Shown piece by piece: positions 47,401 through 56,916 of a DNA stretch of 64,000 nt. The notes below the pieces were generated by a model that was given only the letters and a program-made list of their open reading frames with translations, was not told where the DNA came from and made no database searches. Source of the DNA: Serratia sp. H1w (GTDB lineage Bacteria; Pseudomonadota; Gammaproteobacteria; Enterobacterales; Enterobacteriaceae); assembly GCF_000633355.1 (NCBI RefSeq), contig NZ_AYMQ01000116.1, forward strand, positions 1 through 64,000, in the 5' to 3' direction. Every line of letters begins with the position of its first letter. Within the stretch, counting starts at the first letter, position 1. The translations under genes were made by a program, and so were the position numbers.

Positions 47401-48577
47401 GCTCTACCTCTAACTGGTTGTTTTCATTCTTATGTTGATGCGCAGGCAGCACCGGTAACAACCGGATCAACAGGATGTACGCACAAACTTCAATTGCCAC
47501 AAAACCGATGGAGATCAGCAGTTCGCTGGCCGTCGGGAAATAGTGGTAGCCATTGCCTGGGTCGTAGGCCAGCAACGCGTAATTCAACCGCCAGAACGAC
47601 GCTCCGCACACCATGCTCAGCGCGCCGAGGAACAGCAGGCGTGAGTTGCGGCGGTTACGCTTCCAGCGGAACATCAGCAGCGGTACCAGCATCAGCAATA
47701 TTTCCACCCAGAACGAGATGGCAAAGCGATCGAGATGCCACAGATAGGCCGTTTTGCCGCGCCAGATCAGTTCCCCGAAGCGCAACACGATAAACAGCAG
47801 CAAAAACACGTCGATGATGTAGGTCATGCGGGCAAACAGCGGCGTTTCTTCCGGCCCTTTGCCCCGTAACCCGGCCTGCACCAGCGAACCTTCGAAAATC
47901 ACAATCGAGAAGCCCAGAATGCCCGCGGTCAACAGGGAGAACAGCGGTAGCATTTCGTAACTTTGCCACAGCGGATGGATTTTGATCCCCGCAGCAATCA
48001 TCAGCGACCCCATGGAGGACTGGTGCATCGTTGGCAGTAATGCACCCAGTGCGATCACCAGGAACATCACTTTATTGAGCCGTTTGAGCGATACCTTCCA
48101 GCCCAGCCGCTCCAGCAGCGCCGGGGCGAACTCCAGCGCCACTATGCCAACGTAGATCGTCATACAGACCGCGGTTTCAAACAGCACCGAGGAGGTGTTG
48201 AAATGGCCGGGAATATAGAAGTAAGGCAGGTTCCAGTAACGACCGACGTCGATGGTGATCGACAGCCCACCCAGCGAATAGCCGAACAGGCTGGCTAACA
48301 GCGCTGGCCGCACCAGCGGATGGTACTCCCCCCGGTTGAACACGTACACCGCCCAGGCTAACGCCCAGCCACCGCAGGCCAAACCGGTGCCCACCAGCAG
48401 ATCGAAAGCGATCCAGATCCCCCAGGGATAGCCGCCGTTCAGATCGGAAACATCGCCTAACCCCATCACCAAGCGTTTGAGGATCAGCAACAGGCACAGC
48501 ACCACAAAAGGTGCCAACAGCATGACCGGCCAGCTCACCAACCGCCCGCCGAGTGGCTGCGTTTTATGCGTCGTCAT
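47378..48577 (-). CDS. hybB: Hydrogenase 2 membrane subunit HybB (NrfD-like)
   Basis: HybB is an integral membrane protein of the NrfD/PsrC family that passes electrons from HybA to the quinone pool. The 399 residues have about ten helices with the family's [16 protein letters not shown] and [22 protein letters not shown]-type segment (given in part). I chose the ATG at 48577 (MTTHKTQ), which has AAGGAAG six bases upstream. A start two codons earlier has no room for that site. It overlaps hybA by 14 bases. Confidence 0.96.
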   Translation of the reverse strand: MTTHKTQPLGGRLVSWPVMLLAPFVVLCLLLILKRLVMGLGDVSDLNGGYPWGIWIAFDLLVGTGLACGGWALAWAVYVFNRGEYHPLVRPALLASLFGYSLGGLSITIDVGRYWNLPYFYIPGHFNTSSVLFETAVCMTIYVGIVALEFAPALLERLGWKVSLKRLNKVMFLVIALGALLPTMHQSSMGSLMIAAGIKIHPLWQSYEMLPLFSLLTAGILGFSIVIFEGSLVQAGLRGKGPEETPLFARMTYIIDVFLLLFIVLRFGELIWRGKTAYLWHLDRFAISFWVEILLMLVPLLMFRWKRNRRNSRLLFLGALSMVCGASFWRLNYALLAYDPGNGYHYFPTASELLISIGFVAIEVCAYILLIRLLPVLPAHQHKNENNQLEVEHEPTHHH

Positions 48578-49574
48578 GTTCATCTTCCTTCTTGTCCTGA
48601 CGCTCGTTACGCTGATTGCGCTGCACCAGGAAAGTGATCCCGGCCAACGCGGCAAACGGTAACACCATGCCTTTATACAGCGTGTGCTGGATATGCTCGG
48701 AGCGCGCACCGGTAGACAACTCCTCCAGCGCTGGCAAGTCGAGATTTTCGAAAGGCACGCCGGTCAGCACCAGCACTTGCGTTCCGCCGCCCTCATGCTC
48801 GCCATACAGGTGCGGTTGGTAATGTGGCACCGGGTGTTCGTAACGGTCGTTTCCTTGCAGGGTTTGGCGTGGGTAACGGTAATTTTCACCTGGCTTGCTT
48901 GCCAGACGCTGTTTGGCCTCGGCCATTAACTGCTCGCGGGTGCCAAAGATCACCGCTCCGGTTGGGCAGACCTCAACACAGCCTGGCAACCCCCCCTGAT
49001 CCAGTCGAGCAACCCCTTTTTGATTACAGAGTTCGCATTTGTGGATCTTGCCGAACGGGTTGTCGTAGTCGTATTTCGGTACGTTGAACGGGCAACCCAC
49101 CATGCAATAGCGGCAACCGGTACAGACATCCGGGTTGTAATGCACGATGCCGGTTTTGGCATCTTTATGCAGCGCCTGCACCGGGCAGACGGAAACGCAG
49201 TTGGGATCGACACAGTGCATGCACTGCTTTTTAATATAGGCGTAGCCGTTGTCCACCTGATCTTTGTGTTTGCCGTCTCCGCTGGTCCACACCTGGATAA
49301 TATTGTTGGTGTAGGGGCTGAGCTTGTCGTTGTTCGACCAGGTCGCTTCGGTACCCGCATAGGCATAGGTTTCCCCATGCGGTTCATCGGTATGGTTGAT
49401 ACGCTGGCACTGGCTGACGCAGGCCTGACAACCTACACATAACGTCGAGTCATACAGCATGCCTAGCGAATTGGGGATTGGCGGCTTGTTCTCCGCCCCG
49501 GCCTGCGCCGCAGGAGCAACCCCTGCCAGCATCGCGCCGCCGCAAGTCAGTTTGATAAAGTTACGTCGATTCAC
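48564..49574 (-). CDS. hybA: Hydrogenase 2 iron-sulfur subunit HybA
   Basis: HybA is a periplasmic four-cluster ferredoxin that bridges HybO and HybB. The chain starts with a Tat signal ([14 protein letters not shown], cleavage near AAQA). It has the four Cys groups ([39 protein letters not shown] ... GCVEVC) for [4Fe-4S] clusters. A C-terminal helix ([15 protein letters not shown]) anchors it in the membrane. 336 residues in length. It lies 3 bases downstream of hybO. Confidence 0.97.
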   Translation of the reverse strand: MNRRNFIKLTCGGAMLAGVAPAAQAGAENKPPIPNSLGMLYDSTLCVGCQACVSQCQRINHTDEPHGETYAYAGTEATWSNNDKLSPYTNNIIQVWTSGDGKHKDQVDNGYAYIKKQCMHCVDPNCVSVCPVQALHKDAKTGIVHYNPDVCTGCRYCMVGCPFNVPKYDYDNPFGKIHKCELCNQKGVARLDQGGLPGCVEVCPTGAVIFGTREQLMAEAKQRLASKPGENYRYPRQTLQGNDRYEHPVPHYQPHLYGEHEGGGTQVLVLTGVPFENLDLPALEELSTGARSEHIQHTLYKGMVLPFAALAGITFLVQRNQRNERQDKKEDEHDDA

Positions 49575-49577
49575 GGC

Positions 49578-50711
49578 TCACTCCTTGCTTGGCGGCTGCT
49601 CGTCATCTTTACGCTGCGTTTTCTGCTGCCGCCCCAGCTCTTTCACCGCCATCAGGCTGACACCGGCGACCAGGCCGACCACGCCGCCAAGCAATCCCAT
49701 CGCCGTTGGGCTGACGTGCCCACCTTCAGCGCTAAGCACCTCGGGTTTGGCGTTGCGCGGGGTAGGATTTTCGACGCTGGCCAACTGGGCGATCCCTTTG
49801 CTAAAGCCGACGCCCTGCTCGTTGCAGCCGTAGCAAGGGTGGCCGATCCCGACCGGCCAGATGCCACCGCCCACGTCACAGAACTCCAGCGTTGAGCAGT
49901 TACCGTAGGTTTCCGGCCCTTTGCAGCCAAGGTGATACAGGCACCACCCCTGCCGATGGCCGTCATCACCAAACTGTTTGGCGAAGCGCCCGGCGTCAAA
50001 ATGCGGGCGACGCTCGCAGTTTTCATGGATCAGGCGGGCGTAGGCAAAGTCAGGTCGATTTTTGGCATCCAGCTTCGGTGGCCGTTGATAGGTGATGATG
50101 TGGGCCACCGTCGCCAGGAAGTTGTGCGGGTTTGGCGGGCAGCCGGGGATATTGATCACGGTTTTGCCTGGCAAAATCTCTTGCAGGCTGACCGCACCGG
50201 TCGGATTTGGACCGCTGGCGGCAACACCGCCCCAGGCGGCGCAAGAACCGATGGCGATCACCGCAGCGGCGTGTTCCGCCGCATTACGGATATGCTCAAC
50301 GATCGGCTTACCGGCCACCATGCAGTAAACGCCGCCATCCTTCATCGGAATGGACCCGTCGACCACCAGCACGTATTTGCCCTTGTACTGCTCAATCGCA
50401 CGGTGCTTGTTCTCTTCTGCCTGTTCCCCGAACGCGGCAGAGAGGACTTCGTGGTATTCCATCGAAACCACATCCAGCAACAGATTCTCGATCGTGGGAT
50501 GAGTGGCCCGCAACAAGGACTCCGTGCAACCGGTACATTCCTGAGCACCGATCCAGATAACCGGTGGCCGCTGTGGCGAGCCTACCGAGTGGGCTATTTC
50601 GGCGGCGGCCTTGGTGCTAAGCCCCATCGTGGCGGCCAGTGCCGCACATAGCTTCATAAAATCGCGGCGGTTCACGCCTTCCCGGAAAAATGTTTGATTT
50701 TCCCTTATCAT
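49578..50711 (-). CDS. hybO: Hydrogenase 2 small subunit HybO
   Basis: HybO carries three iron-sulfur clusters between HybC and HybA. The N-terminal Tat signal (NRRDFMKLCAALAATMG) exports the HybOC pair. The proximal-cluster motif ECTGCTESLLRATHP and the distal motifs (CERRPHFDAGRF, GWCLYHLGCKGPETY, HPCYGCNEQGVGF) are complete. A C-terminal helix (GLLGGVVGLVAGVSLM) is a membrane anchor. I chose the ATG at 50711 (MIRENQTFF, 377 residues), which follows AGGGG. An upstream in-frame ATG at 50741 is less well placed. Confidence 0.97.
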   Translation of the reverse strand: MIRENQTFFREGVNRRDFMKLCAALAATMGLSTKAAAEIAHSVGSPQRPPVIWIGAQECTGCTESLLRATHPTIENLLLDVVSMEYHEVLSAAFGEQAEENKHRAIEQYKGKYVLVVDGSIPMKDGGVYCMVAGKPIVEHIRNAAEHAAAVIAIGSCAAWGGVAASGPNPTGAVSLQEILPGKTVINIPGCPPNPHNFLATVAHIITYQRPPKLDAKNRPDFAYARLIHENCERRPHFDAGRFAKQFGDDGHRQGWCLYHLGCKGPETYGNCSTLEFCDVGGGIWPVGIGHPCYGCNEQGVGFSKGIAQLASVENPTPRNAKPEVLSAEGGHVSPTAMGLLGGVVGLVAGVSLMAVKELGRQQKTQRKDDEQPPSKE

Positions 50712-50772
50712 TATTATGTTTCCCCTGTTGATAACCGACATGCAAGCCCGTAAACACAGTGTGCGGGTGGTT

Positions 50773-50816
50773 AATATATTGTTATTTTTAGGCTACCCGG
50801 AGTTGATCTTCATCAA
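50773..50816 (-). promoter_or_regulatory. FNR-activated promoter of hybO
   Basis: TTGATCTTCATCAA at 50803-50816 is a perfect FNR consensus palindrome. On the minus strand a TATATT -10 (50773-50778) follows, placing a start near 50767 and the FNR site centre about 42 bases upstream of it, the classic activating position. It lies about 100 bases before the hybO ATG. Confidence 0.8.
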
Positions 50817-52015
50817 CCTTTAGTGAGGTAAGGATTAATATTTCCGTAACATGAGAAAAATCGCTTCAGCAAAAAATATTTTTCTTGCATATTTTCCTGG
50901 CAAGCCTTATTTACGCCCGTATTTAAATAACAATAAATCTCATTATCCTTTAAATATTAAAATACCAATCTTCCTACCAATGATTAATATCTTTTAATCA
51001 TTACCTAGCGAAAGAGGATCAGTGTTTTACCTATTCCTGCCAAGCGATTTAAGTTGATGAGTGCATTGGTGATCAACACTCCAGCTATAACTCCCTGCCA
51101 TCAATCGCAACATTATCTATCAAGCTGTCTGCCGGATGGCGTGTTTTTATGTAACCAAACACCAAACCTTGACCTTAAACAAATTTCACCCGCTATAGAG
51201 CAAAATACACTCACTGATATTAAAGCTTCATTTAGCGGCTAAAAAAAACAAGACAAACAGCAAGCTTAATAAGATGATAGTCCTCGCTATTTTGTAACCA
51301 TTAATGATTACCCTCCAGGACTCCTGCATGCAGGCCTTGCCTGGGCTGGACCTCGGCAACAAGTATAGGAAAGGCTGGGGTAGGAAAACACGTAATATAC
51401 CGTTTTAGTTTATAATTTTGTTGCTGAATAATAGGCTGGGGCCGTTGCTGATACAGTGGTTGTAACATGTCGCTCTTTTGCCACATTGTTGGCCCACCTT
51501 TCACTGCTGGCGGGGTTTCGGTAGCAGGTAATCCCGCGGGAGTTAATCAATAAAATACTTTGCTAATACCTGTGTCGCTGGCTAAACAGGGGGTTTATTT
51601 TGCATGAGGACATAACAATATTGTATCAAAGCTGGATTTAATTCACCGGCATACCCTAATCTTGCCAACCAAATATGCTATAGATCGCTACCTCTGTCCG
51701 ATCACCTCGCTTCCTGCCGCTGATAAAGGGAAACAAGCCGCTTTATTATCTGCCGCCAAGCTAAAACTTGACCTCAAGCAAACTCTCTCGGTCCTGCGCA
51801 CGCGTATACTCATTAAGGGTTAATCAAAAAATCAGGCTGCGAGCTGAACAAATTACCCGCAGCTAAAGCCGGATGGCTTATATCAACGCCAAATTGATTA
51901 AGGCAGCCGTTTTTATTCGCTACAGGTTAGCGCTATTAATACATCATTGCTTACTGGCCAATTAACCACCCAACGTATCAGGCAGTATCGGTTGGCCAGC
52001 ACAGGGAGCATTATC
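50817..52015. other. Long non-coding gap with decayed frames between hybO and dmsA
   Basis: These 1.2 kb are AT-rich and lack a convincing gene. A plus-strand frame open from about 51609 to a TAA near 51825 has no start but keeps sensible composition (LPAADKGKQAALLSAAKLKL near the end). Another at 51054-51242 ends in a similar LDLKQ stretch. A minus-strand frame at 51301-51504 is of low quality. The region looks like the remains of one or more lost genes plus the dmsA regulatory region. No FNR consensus like the one at hybO is obvious near dmsA. Confidence 0.35.
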
Positions 52016-54454
52016 ATGAACGATAACAACAACCCGGATTTGCTTCATTACCCATTCAGCCGTCGTAAGCTCATCAAGACCGGCTCGGCTACCGGCTGTT
52101 TATTAGCTGCCACCTCAGGGCTGGTTTTGCCCTTCCGTAAAACCGCTGCCGCCGAGACGCAGGCCAACACCCAACAGCAGGCAGACAAAGTGGTCTGGAG
52201 TTCCTGCACCGTTAACTGCGGTAGCCGCTGCGCGCTGCGCCTGCACGTGCGGGATGACGAAGTTTACTGGGTTGAAACCGACAATACCGGCAGCGACCAA
52301 TATGGCAATCATCAGGTGCGGGCCTGCCTGCGCGGCCGCTCGATCCGCCGCCGCATGAACCACCCGGATCGCCTGAAATACCCGATGAAACGCGTCGGCA
52401 AACGTGGCGAAGGCAAATTCAAACGCATCAGTTGGGAAGAAGCGCTGGACACTATCAGCGGTCAACTGAAGAACACTCTGGCGGAATACGGTAATGAAGC
52501 GGTACACGTGCTGTACGGCACCGGAGTCGACGGCGGCAACATCACCAACTCCAACGTCCCTTACCGCCTGATGAACTCCTGCGGCGGCTTCCTCAGCCGT
52601 TATGGCAGTTACAGCACCGCGCAGATCACCGCCGCTATGCCTTATCTGTACGGCGCACAACAGGGCAACAGCCCGGATGATATCGCCAACAGCAAGCTGG
52701 TCGTCCTGTTCGGCAATAACCCGGCAGAAACCCGTATGAGCGGTGGTGGCGTCACCTATTATCTGGAACAGGCTCGGGCCATCTCCAACGCCCGAATGAT
52801 TGTCATCGATCCGCGCTATACCGATACCGCCGGTGGCCGGGAAGATCAGTGGGTGCCAATCCGCCCAGGCACCGATGCAGCTTTGGTGGCAGGTATCGCC
52901 CACGTGTTGATCAGCGAAAACCTGGTGGATCAGCCGTTCCTGGATAAATACTGCGTGGGCTATGATGAAACCACTCTGCCCAGCAGCGCACCGAAAAACG
53001 GCCATTACAAAGCCTATATCCTTGGCCAGGGTGATGATGGCATCGCAAAAACGCCTGAATGGGCGGCACGCATCACCGGCATTCCGGTCAACACCATTAT
53101 CCAACTGGCCCGCGAAATCGGTATGACCAAACCGGCCTATATCTGCCAGGGCTGGGGGCCGCAGCGTCACGCCAACGGTGAACAAACGACCAGAGCCATC
53201 GCCATGTTACCGATCCTGACCGGCAACGTCGGCATCAACGGCGGTAACACCGGCTGCCGCGAAGGCAGTTTCGATCTGGGCGTAGAATGGTTCGACATGC
53301 TGACCAACCCGGTACAGGCCAAGATTTCGGTGTTTACCTGGACCGATGCCATCATACGTGGCCCAGAGATGACCGCCAAGCGTGACGGCATTCGTGGCAA
53401 GGACAAGCTGGACGTGCCGATCAAGTTTATCTGGTGCTACGCCAGTAATACCCTGATCAACCAGCATGGCGATATCAGCCGCACCCATCAGATCCTGCAA
53501 GATGACAGCAAGTGTGAAATGATCGTTGGCATCGAGCACTTTATGACTTCGTCGGCCAAATACTGCGATATTCTGCTGCCCGATCTAATGCCGACCGAGC
53601 AGGAAGACCTGATCTCCCATGAGTCCGCTGGCAATATGGGTTATGTGATCCTGGGCCAGCCCGCTACCACTCGCAAGTTTGAACGCCGCCCGATTTACGA
53701 AATCCTTTCCGAGGTCGCCAAACGGGTTGGGCCACAGGCCGAAGCGACCTTCACCGAGGGCCGCAACCAGCAGCAGTGGATCGAATATCTGTGCGAGAAA
53801 ACCCGTGAACGCAACCCGGAGATGCCAAGCTATCAAGAAATGAAAAGCGCCGGCATCTATAAGCGCAAATGCCCGGAAGAACACGTGGTGGCCTTCAAGG
53901 AGTTCAGAGAAGATCCGCAGGCTAATCCGTTAAAAACGCCATCGGGCAAGATTGAGATTTACTCCGAGCGGCTGGCAGAGATCGCGGCTAGCTGGGAGTT
54001 GGCTAAAGAAGACGTCATCCACCCGTTGCCGGTGTATGCCGCGGGGTTTGAAGGTTGGGAAGATCCGCTGAGCAGCCAATACCCGCTGCAACTGTTTGGC
54101 TATCACTACAAGGCCAGAACCCATTCCAGCTACGGCAATATCGATGTGTTGCAGCAGGCCTGCCCGCAGGAGGTGTGGATCAACACGCTGGATGCCCAGG
54201 CGCGCGGCATCATGAACGGCGATCGGGTTAAAGTATTTAACGGCAGGGGCGAAACGCAGCTTCAGGCGAAAGTCACCCCACGCATCATGCCGGGCGTCAC
54301 GGCGATGGGCCAAGGTGCCTGGCTGGCGGCGGATATGTTTGGCGATAAGGTCGATCACGGCGGCAGCGTAAATATTCTGACCAACCACCGCCCTTCCCCG
54401 TTGGCCAAGGGTAATCCGCAACATACCAATCTGGTGCAGATTGTGAAGCTGTAG
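52016..54454 (+). CDS. dmsA: DMSO reductase-type molybdopterin oxidoreductase, orphan catalytic subunit
   Basis: A periplasmic bis-MGD molybdoenzyme of 812 residues that closely resembles E. coli DmsA throughout. The N-terminus has a Tat signal (FSRRKLIKTGSATG, residues 14-27). The [4Fe-4S] motif is C-x3-C-x3-C at 64, 68 and 72 plus Cys104. The molybdenum ligand Ser200 lies in YGSYSTAQ, equivalent to the DmsA serine. LFGNNPAETRMSGGG and the C-terminal PSPLAKGNPQHTNLVQ are MGD-site motifs. No dmsB, dmsC or dmsD follows; the next plus-strand gene is 6 kb away. I chose the ATG at 52016, preceded by GGGAGC; the frame extends to 51947. Confidence 0.9.
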   Translation: MNDNNNPDLLHYPFSRRKLIKTGSATGCLLAATSGLVLPFRKTAAAETQANTQQQADKVVWSSCTVNCGSRCALRLHVRDDEVYWVETDNTGSDQYGNHQVRACLRGRSIRRRMNHPDRLKYPMKRVGKRGEGKFKRISWEEALDTISGQLKNTLAEYGNEAVHVLYGTGVDGGNITNSNVPYRLMNSCGGFLSRYGSYSTAQITAAMPYLYGAQQGNSPDDIANSKLVVLFGNNPAETRMSGGGVTYYLEQARAISNARMIVIDPRYTDTAGGREDQWVPIRPGTDAALVAGIAHVLISENLVDQPFLDKYCVGYDETTLPSSAPKNGHYKAYILGQGDDGIAKTPEWAARITGIPVNTIIQLAREIGMTKPAYICQGWGPQRHANGEQTTRAIAMLPILTGNVGINGGNTGCREGSFDLGVEWFDMLTNPVQAKISVFTWTDAIIRGPEMTAKRDGIRGKDKLDVPIKFIWCYASNTLINQHGDISRTHQILQDDSKCEMIVGIEHFMTSSAKYCDILLPDLMPTEQEDLISHESAGNMGYVILGQPATTRKFERRPIYEILSEVAKRVGPQAEATFTEGRNQQQWIEYLCEKTRERNPEMPSYQEMKSAGIYKRKCPEEHVVAFKEFREDPQANPLKTPSGKIEIYSERLAEIAASWELAKEDVIHPLPVYAAGFEGWEDPLSSQYPLQLFGYHYKARTHSSYGNIDVLQQACPQEVWINTLDAQARGIMNGDRVKVFNGRGETQLQAKVTPRIMPGVTAMGQGAWLAADMFGDKVDHGGSVNILTNHRPSPLAKGNPQHTNLVQIVKL

Positions 54455-54485
54455 GGCGTTTGGGGCGGTCAGGAGCAGTGATCGC

Positions 54486-54633
54486 CCCTCACCCCAACCC
54501 TCTCCCACAGGGCGAGGGAGCAGATACGGTGCTATGTTCAGACTCAGAGATAGATCTGCCAGAGGGTGAATGCTGCAATCAAATTGTGGCACGTTCGGTC
54601 CCCTCTCCTTTTGGGAGAGGGCTAGGGTGAGGG
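54486..54633. repeat. 148-bp inverted-repeat element, copy 2
   Basis: The ends match copy 1 at 40861-41019: CCCTCACCCCAACCCTCTCC on the left and GGGAGAGGGCTAGGGTGAGGG-type on the right, each with an inner palindrome. The centre differs from copy 1. It fills most of the gap between dmsA and the convergent lyase gene and may act as a terminator on both strands. Confidence 0.8.
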
Positions 54634-54662
54634 AAACAGACGACTCCAACCCCAAAAAACAT

Positions 54663-55799
54663 CTAACAACACCACATCAGCCGTTCACGTAAACCGAGCG
54701 TCTCTTCCGCTAAACCCGCCAGCACCGCTTTATAGCGCGGAGCATCCTGCGGATAACCGCGAATCGATTGCAGCAACAGCCGCAGCGCGCTATCCCAGAC
54801 AATGCCCTGCAAATCGCTATACGGCCAAAGTTCCGGATCGGCAATAAACGGCACCAGATAATCGATCCCCAGCTTGACACTCCTGCCGTCCCGCACCTCG
54901 TTCCAACGGTCAAATTCCACGTGTTCGGCATAGCGGTTAAGCAACAGGTGGGCCTCCAGGTTGAACAGTGAATAATGGAACGGCACCGGCCGTTCCAGCT
55001 CCATGGTCTGTTTGCCGTCCTGGTCGATCTGCGCCGCCATCCGCTGGGTGATACCCTGCTGGATAATCCGCGCCACCAGCCCCTTATCACCATAAAATAG
55101 CGCATTCACCGTGCGCTGCGCGTCATACCAGGTACCATGGTTGTTGTGCCACACGTACTCGGAATGGCCGACCTCGCTGTGATACATCCAGTGGTTAAAA
55201 TCCCGGAACCACTGATGCAACCCGATGATATCGTCAGTATCCAGCACGCCCGCCGGGCTGATCAAACCAATGGTGTCGATCACCATCCACATCAACCGCG
55301 TGTCGATAAGGCCAGTACCCCGCCCGGAAACAATCCCCGGTATCGCCTGGCCGTAGTTCAGATGCGGGTTCATCAGGGTTTCGCCATTGAGGAACCAGCA
55401 GCGGATCTGCTCTGCAGCGGCCAACGCATAATTGCGCTGACCGGTAAAGAACCAAGCCAAGCCCAACGTCAGGCAACGCTCACACATACGGATAATCCGC
55501 GTGGTGTCGGTATCGTTGTTCTGACACTGTGGATTGGTATGCCCGTCACGCCGAATATAGGGTAATCCGTTGGGTCGCCGTGGGTTCGGCCACCAATAAG
55601 TACCCAGGCTGTAATAGTCATGGGGATCGCCACTGACCGGGCGCAGCTTTTTATTGACCACCGTCTCCAACGGTTGCCTGCGCAGTTTGTCGGCATCGCT
55701 CACCAGTTGGCTCAGCGCAGACTGTAGCGGCGAAAAAGGCTGCTGTAGCCGCCGTTGAGATCGCTCCAGGCTGGCAATGTCCAGGGTATACAGCTTCAT
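54663..55799 (-). CDS. Alginate lyase (PL5-like) domain protein, cytoplasmic
   Basis: A 378-residue alpha/alpha-barrel lyase-like protein without a signal peptide. The residues that act in A1-III/AlgL-type lyases are present: Asn220-His221 in WHNNHGTWYD, Arg270 and Tyr276 in ELERPVPFHYSLF. The N-terminal DYYSLGTYWWPNP and the LNYGQAIPGIVSGRGTGLID stretch are family hallmarks. It would cleave acidic oligosaccharides by beta-elimination after uptake. It is the last gene of the ABC-importer operon, 12 bases after the ATPase gene, and is a paralogue of the exported enzyme at 60518. Whether alginate is the true substrate is not known. Confidence 0.85.
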   Translation of the reverse strand: MKLYTLDIASLERSQRRLQQPFSPLQSALSQLVSDADKLRRQPLETVVNKKLRPVSGDPHDYYSLGTYWWPNPRRPNGLPYIRRDGHTNPQCQNNDTDTTRIIRMCERCLTLGLAWFFTGQRNYALAAAEQIRCWFLNGETLMNPHLNYGQAIPGIVSGRGTGLIDTRLMWMVIDTIGLISPAGVLDTDDIIGLHQWFRDFNHWMYHSEVGHSEYVWHNNHGTWYDAQRTVNALFYGDKGLVARIIQQGITQRMAAQIDQDGKQTMELERPVPFHYSLFNLEAHLLLNRYAEHVEFDRWNEVRDGRSVKLGIDYLVPFIADPELWPYSDLQGIVWDSALRLLLQSIRGYPQDAPRYKAVLAGLAEETLGLRERLMWCC

Positions 55800-55811
55800 C
55801 TTTCCCTCTCT

Positions 55812-56906
55812 TTATCCGGCACGATAAGGCACGCGCAGTCCACTTGCGGCATCAAAAATATGGATCCCGGCCAGCTTCGGCTGTAGCCACACCGTTTCCC
55901 CTTCCTGCACATCAAGGCGCTGCTTGAATACCGAAGTGAACGCCCCGCCGCCGGTATTACAGAACAACTGCATATCTGAACCGGTATTTTCGATAGCGGT
56001 AATCGTGGCTTGCAGCGCCCCATGCTGTTCATTTTCACCCACCACGTTGACCTGTTCCGGACGAATGGCATACACCACTTTTTGCCCCGCCTGCACCTGC
56101 AACCCCGCAGGCAGACGCAGCTGCGAATCATCCGCCAGACGCAGCAGAGTTTCATCGCCCGCGATCACAATTTCACCCTTTAACTGATTGATTTCCGGCG
56201 AGCCGATAAAACCGGCTACGAACAGGTTGGCCGGGCGATCGTATAGCTCCAACGGCGTGCCAACCTGTTCAATACGCCCATCCCGCAGCACTACAATCAT
56301 CTGCCCCATAGTCATGGCTTCGATCTGATCGTGGGTAACGTAGACCGAGGTGGTTTTCAGGCGGCGGTGCAACTCGCGGATCTCACCACGTACCTGGGTA
56401 CGCAGTTTGGCATCCAGGTTGGAGAGTGGTTCGTCGAACAGGAACACCTGCGGATTACGCACTATCGCCCGCCCCATAGCCACCCGCTGGCGCTGACCGC
56501 CGGAGAGATCTTTCGGCAGCCGATCCAGCAGCACGCCTAACCCCAGCAGATCCGCCGCATCTTCCACCTTGCGCTTAATCTCCGCCTTCGGCAACTTGGC
56601 CATTTTCAGCGCAAAGCCCATGTTTTCCCGCACCGACATTTGCGGATAGAGCGCGTAGCTCTGGAACACCATCGCGATATCTCGCAGCTTGGGTTCTACG
56701 TCGGTGACGTCTTTTTCGTTAATCGCTACCTTACCGCCGGTGATTTCCTCCAGCCCGGCAATCATCCGTAGCAGCGTCGATTTTCCGCAGCCGCTGGGGC
56801 CAACCAACACGCAAAACTCACCCTCCGGAATAGTCAGAGAGACATCTTTGATGACGTGCACATCGCCATAAGACTTACAGACATTATTCAGTACCACGGA
56901 ACCCAT
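55812..56906 (-). CDS. Sugar ABC transporter ATP-binding protein (MalK/UgpC type)
   Basis: A 364-residue CUT1-family ATPase. It shows Walker A ([17 protein letters not shown], residues 34-50), Q-loop (MVFQSYALYPQM), signature LSGGQRQRVAMGRA and Walker B FLFDEPLSNLDAKL. The C-terminal OB-type regulatory domain (YAIRPEQVNVV) is present. Such proteins can be shared between importers, but the operon position gives it to the permeases just upstream. It lies 10 bases after the second permease gene. Confidence 0.93.
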   Translation of the reverse strand: MGSVVLNNVCKSYGDVHVIKDVSLTIPEGEFCVLVGPSGCGKSTLLRMIAGLEEITGGKVAINEKDVTDVEPKLRDIAMVFQSYALYPQMSVRENMGFALKMAKLPKAEIKRKVEDAADLLGLGVLLDRLPKDLSGGQRQRVAMGRAIVRNPQVFLFDEPLSNLDAKLRTQVRGEIRELHRRLKTTSVYVTHDQIEAMTMGQMIVVLRDGRIEQVGTPLELYDRPANLFVAGFIGSPEINQLKGEIVIAGDETLLRLADDSQLRLPAGLQVQAGQKVVYAIRPEQVNVVGENEQHGALQATITAIENTGSDMQLFCNTGGGAFTSVFKQRLDVQEGETVWLQPKLAGIHIFDAASGLRVPYRAG

Positions 56907-56916
56907 AGGTCACTCC

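Noticed and set aside
51054-51080. TTGAT and ATCAA pair upstream of dmsA considered as an FNR site
   Set aside because: The half-sites are separated by 12 bases instead of 4.
51301-51504. 67-residue minus-strand frame in the hybO-dmsA gap
   Set aside because: No ribosome-binding site or recognisable features, and a Gln/Pro-rich, chance-like composition.
52115-53185. 356-residue minus-strand frame inside dmsA
   Set aside because: It lies opposite conserved DmsA motifs and has no ribosome-binding site or family features; a GC-rich shadow.
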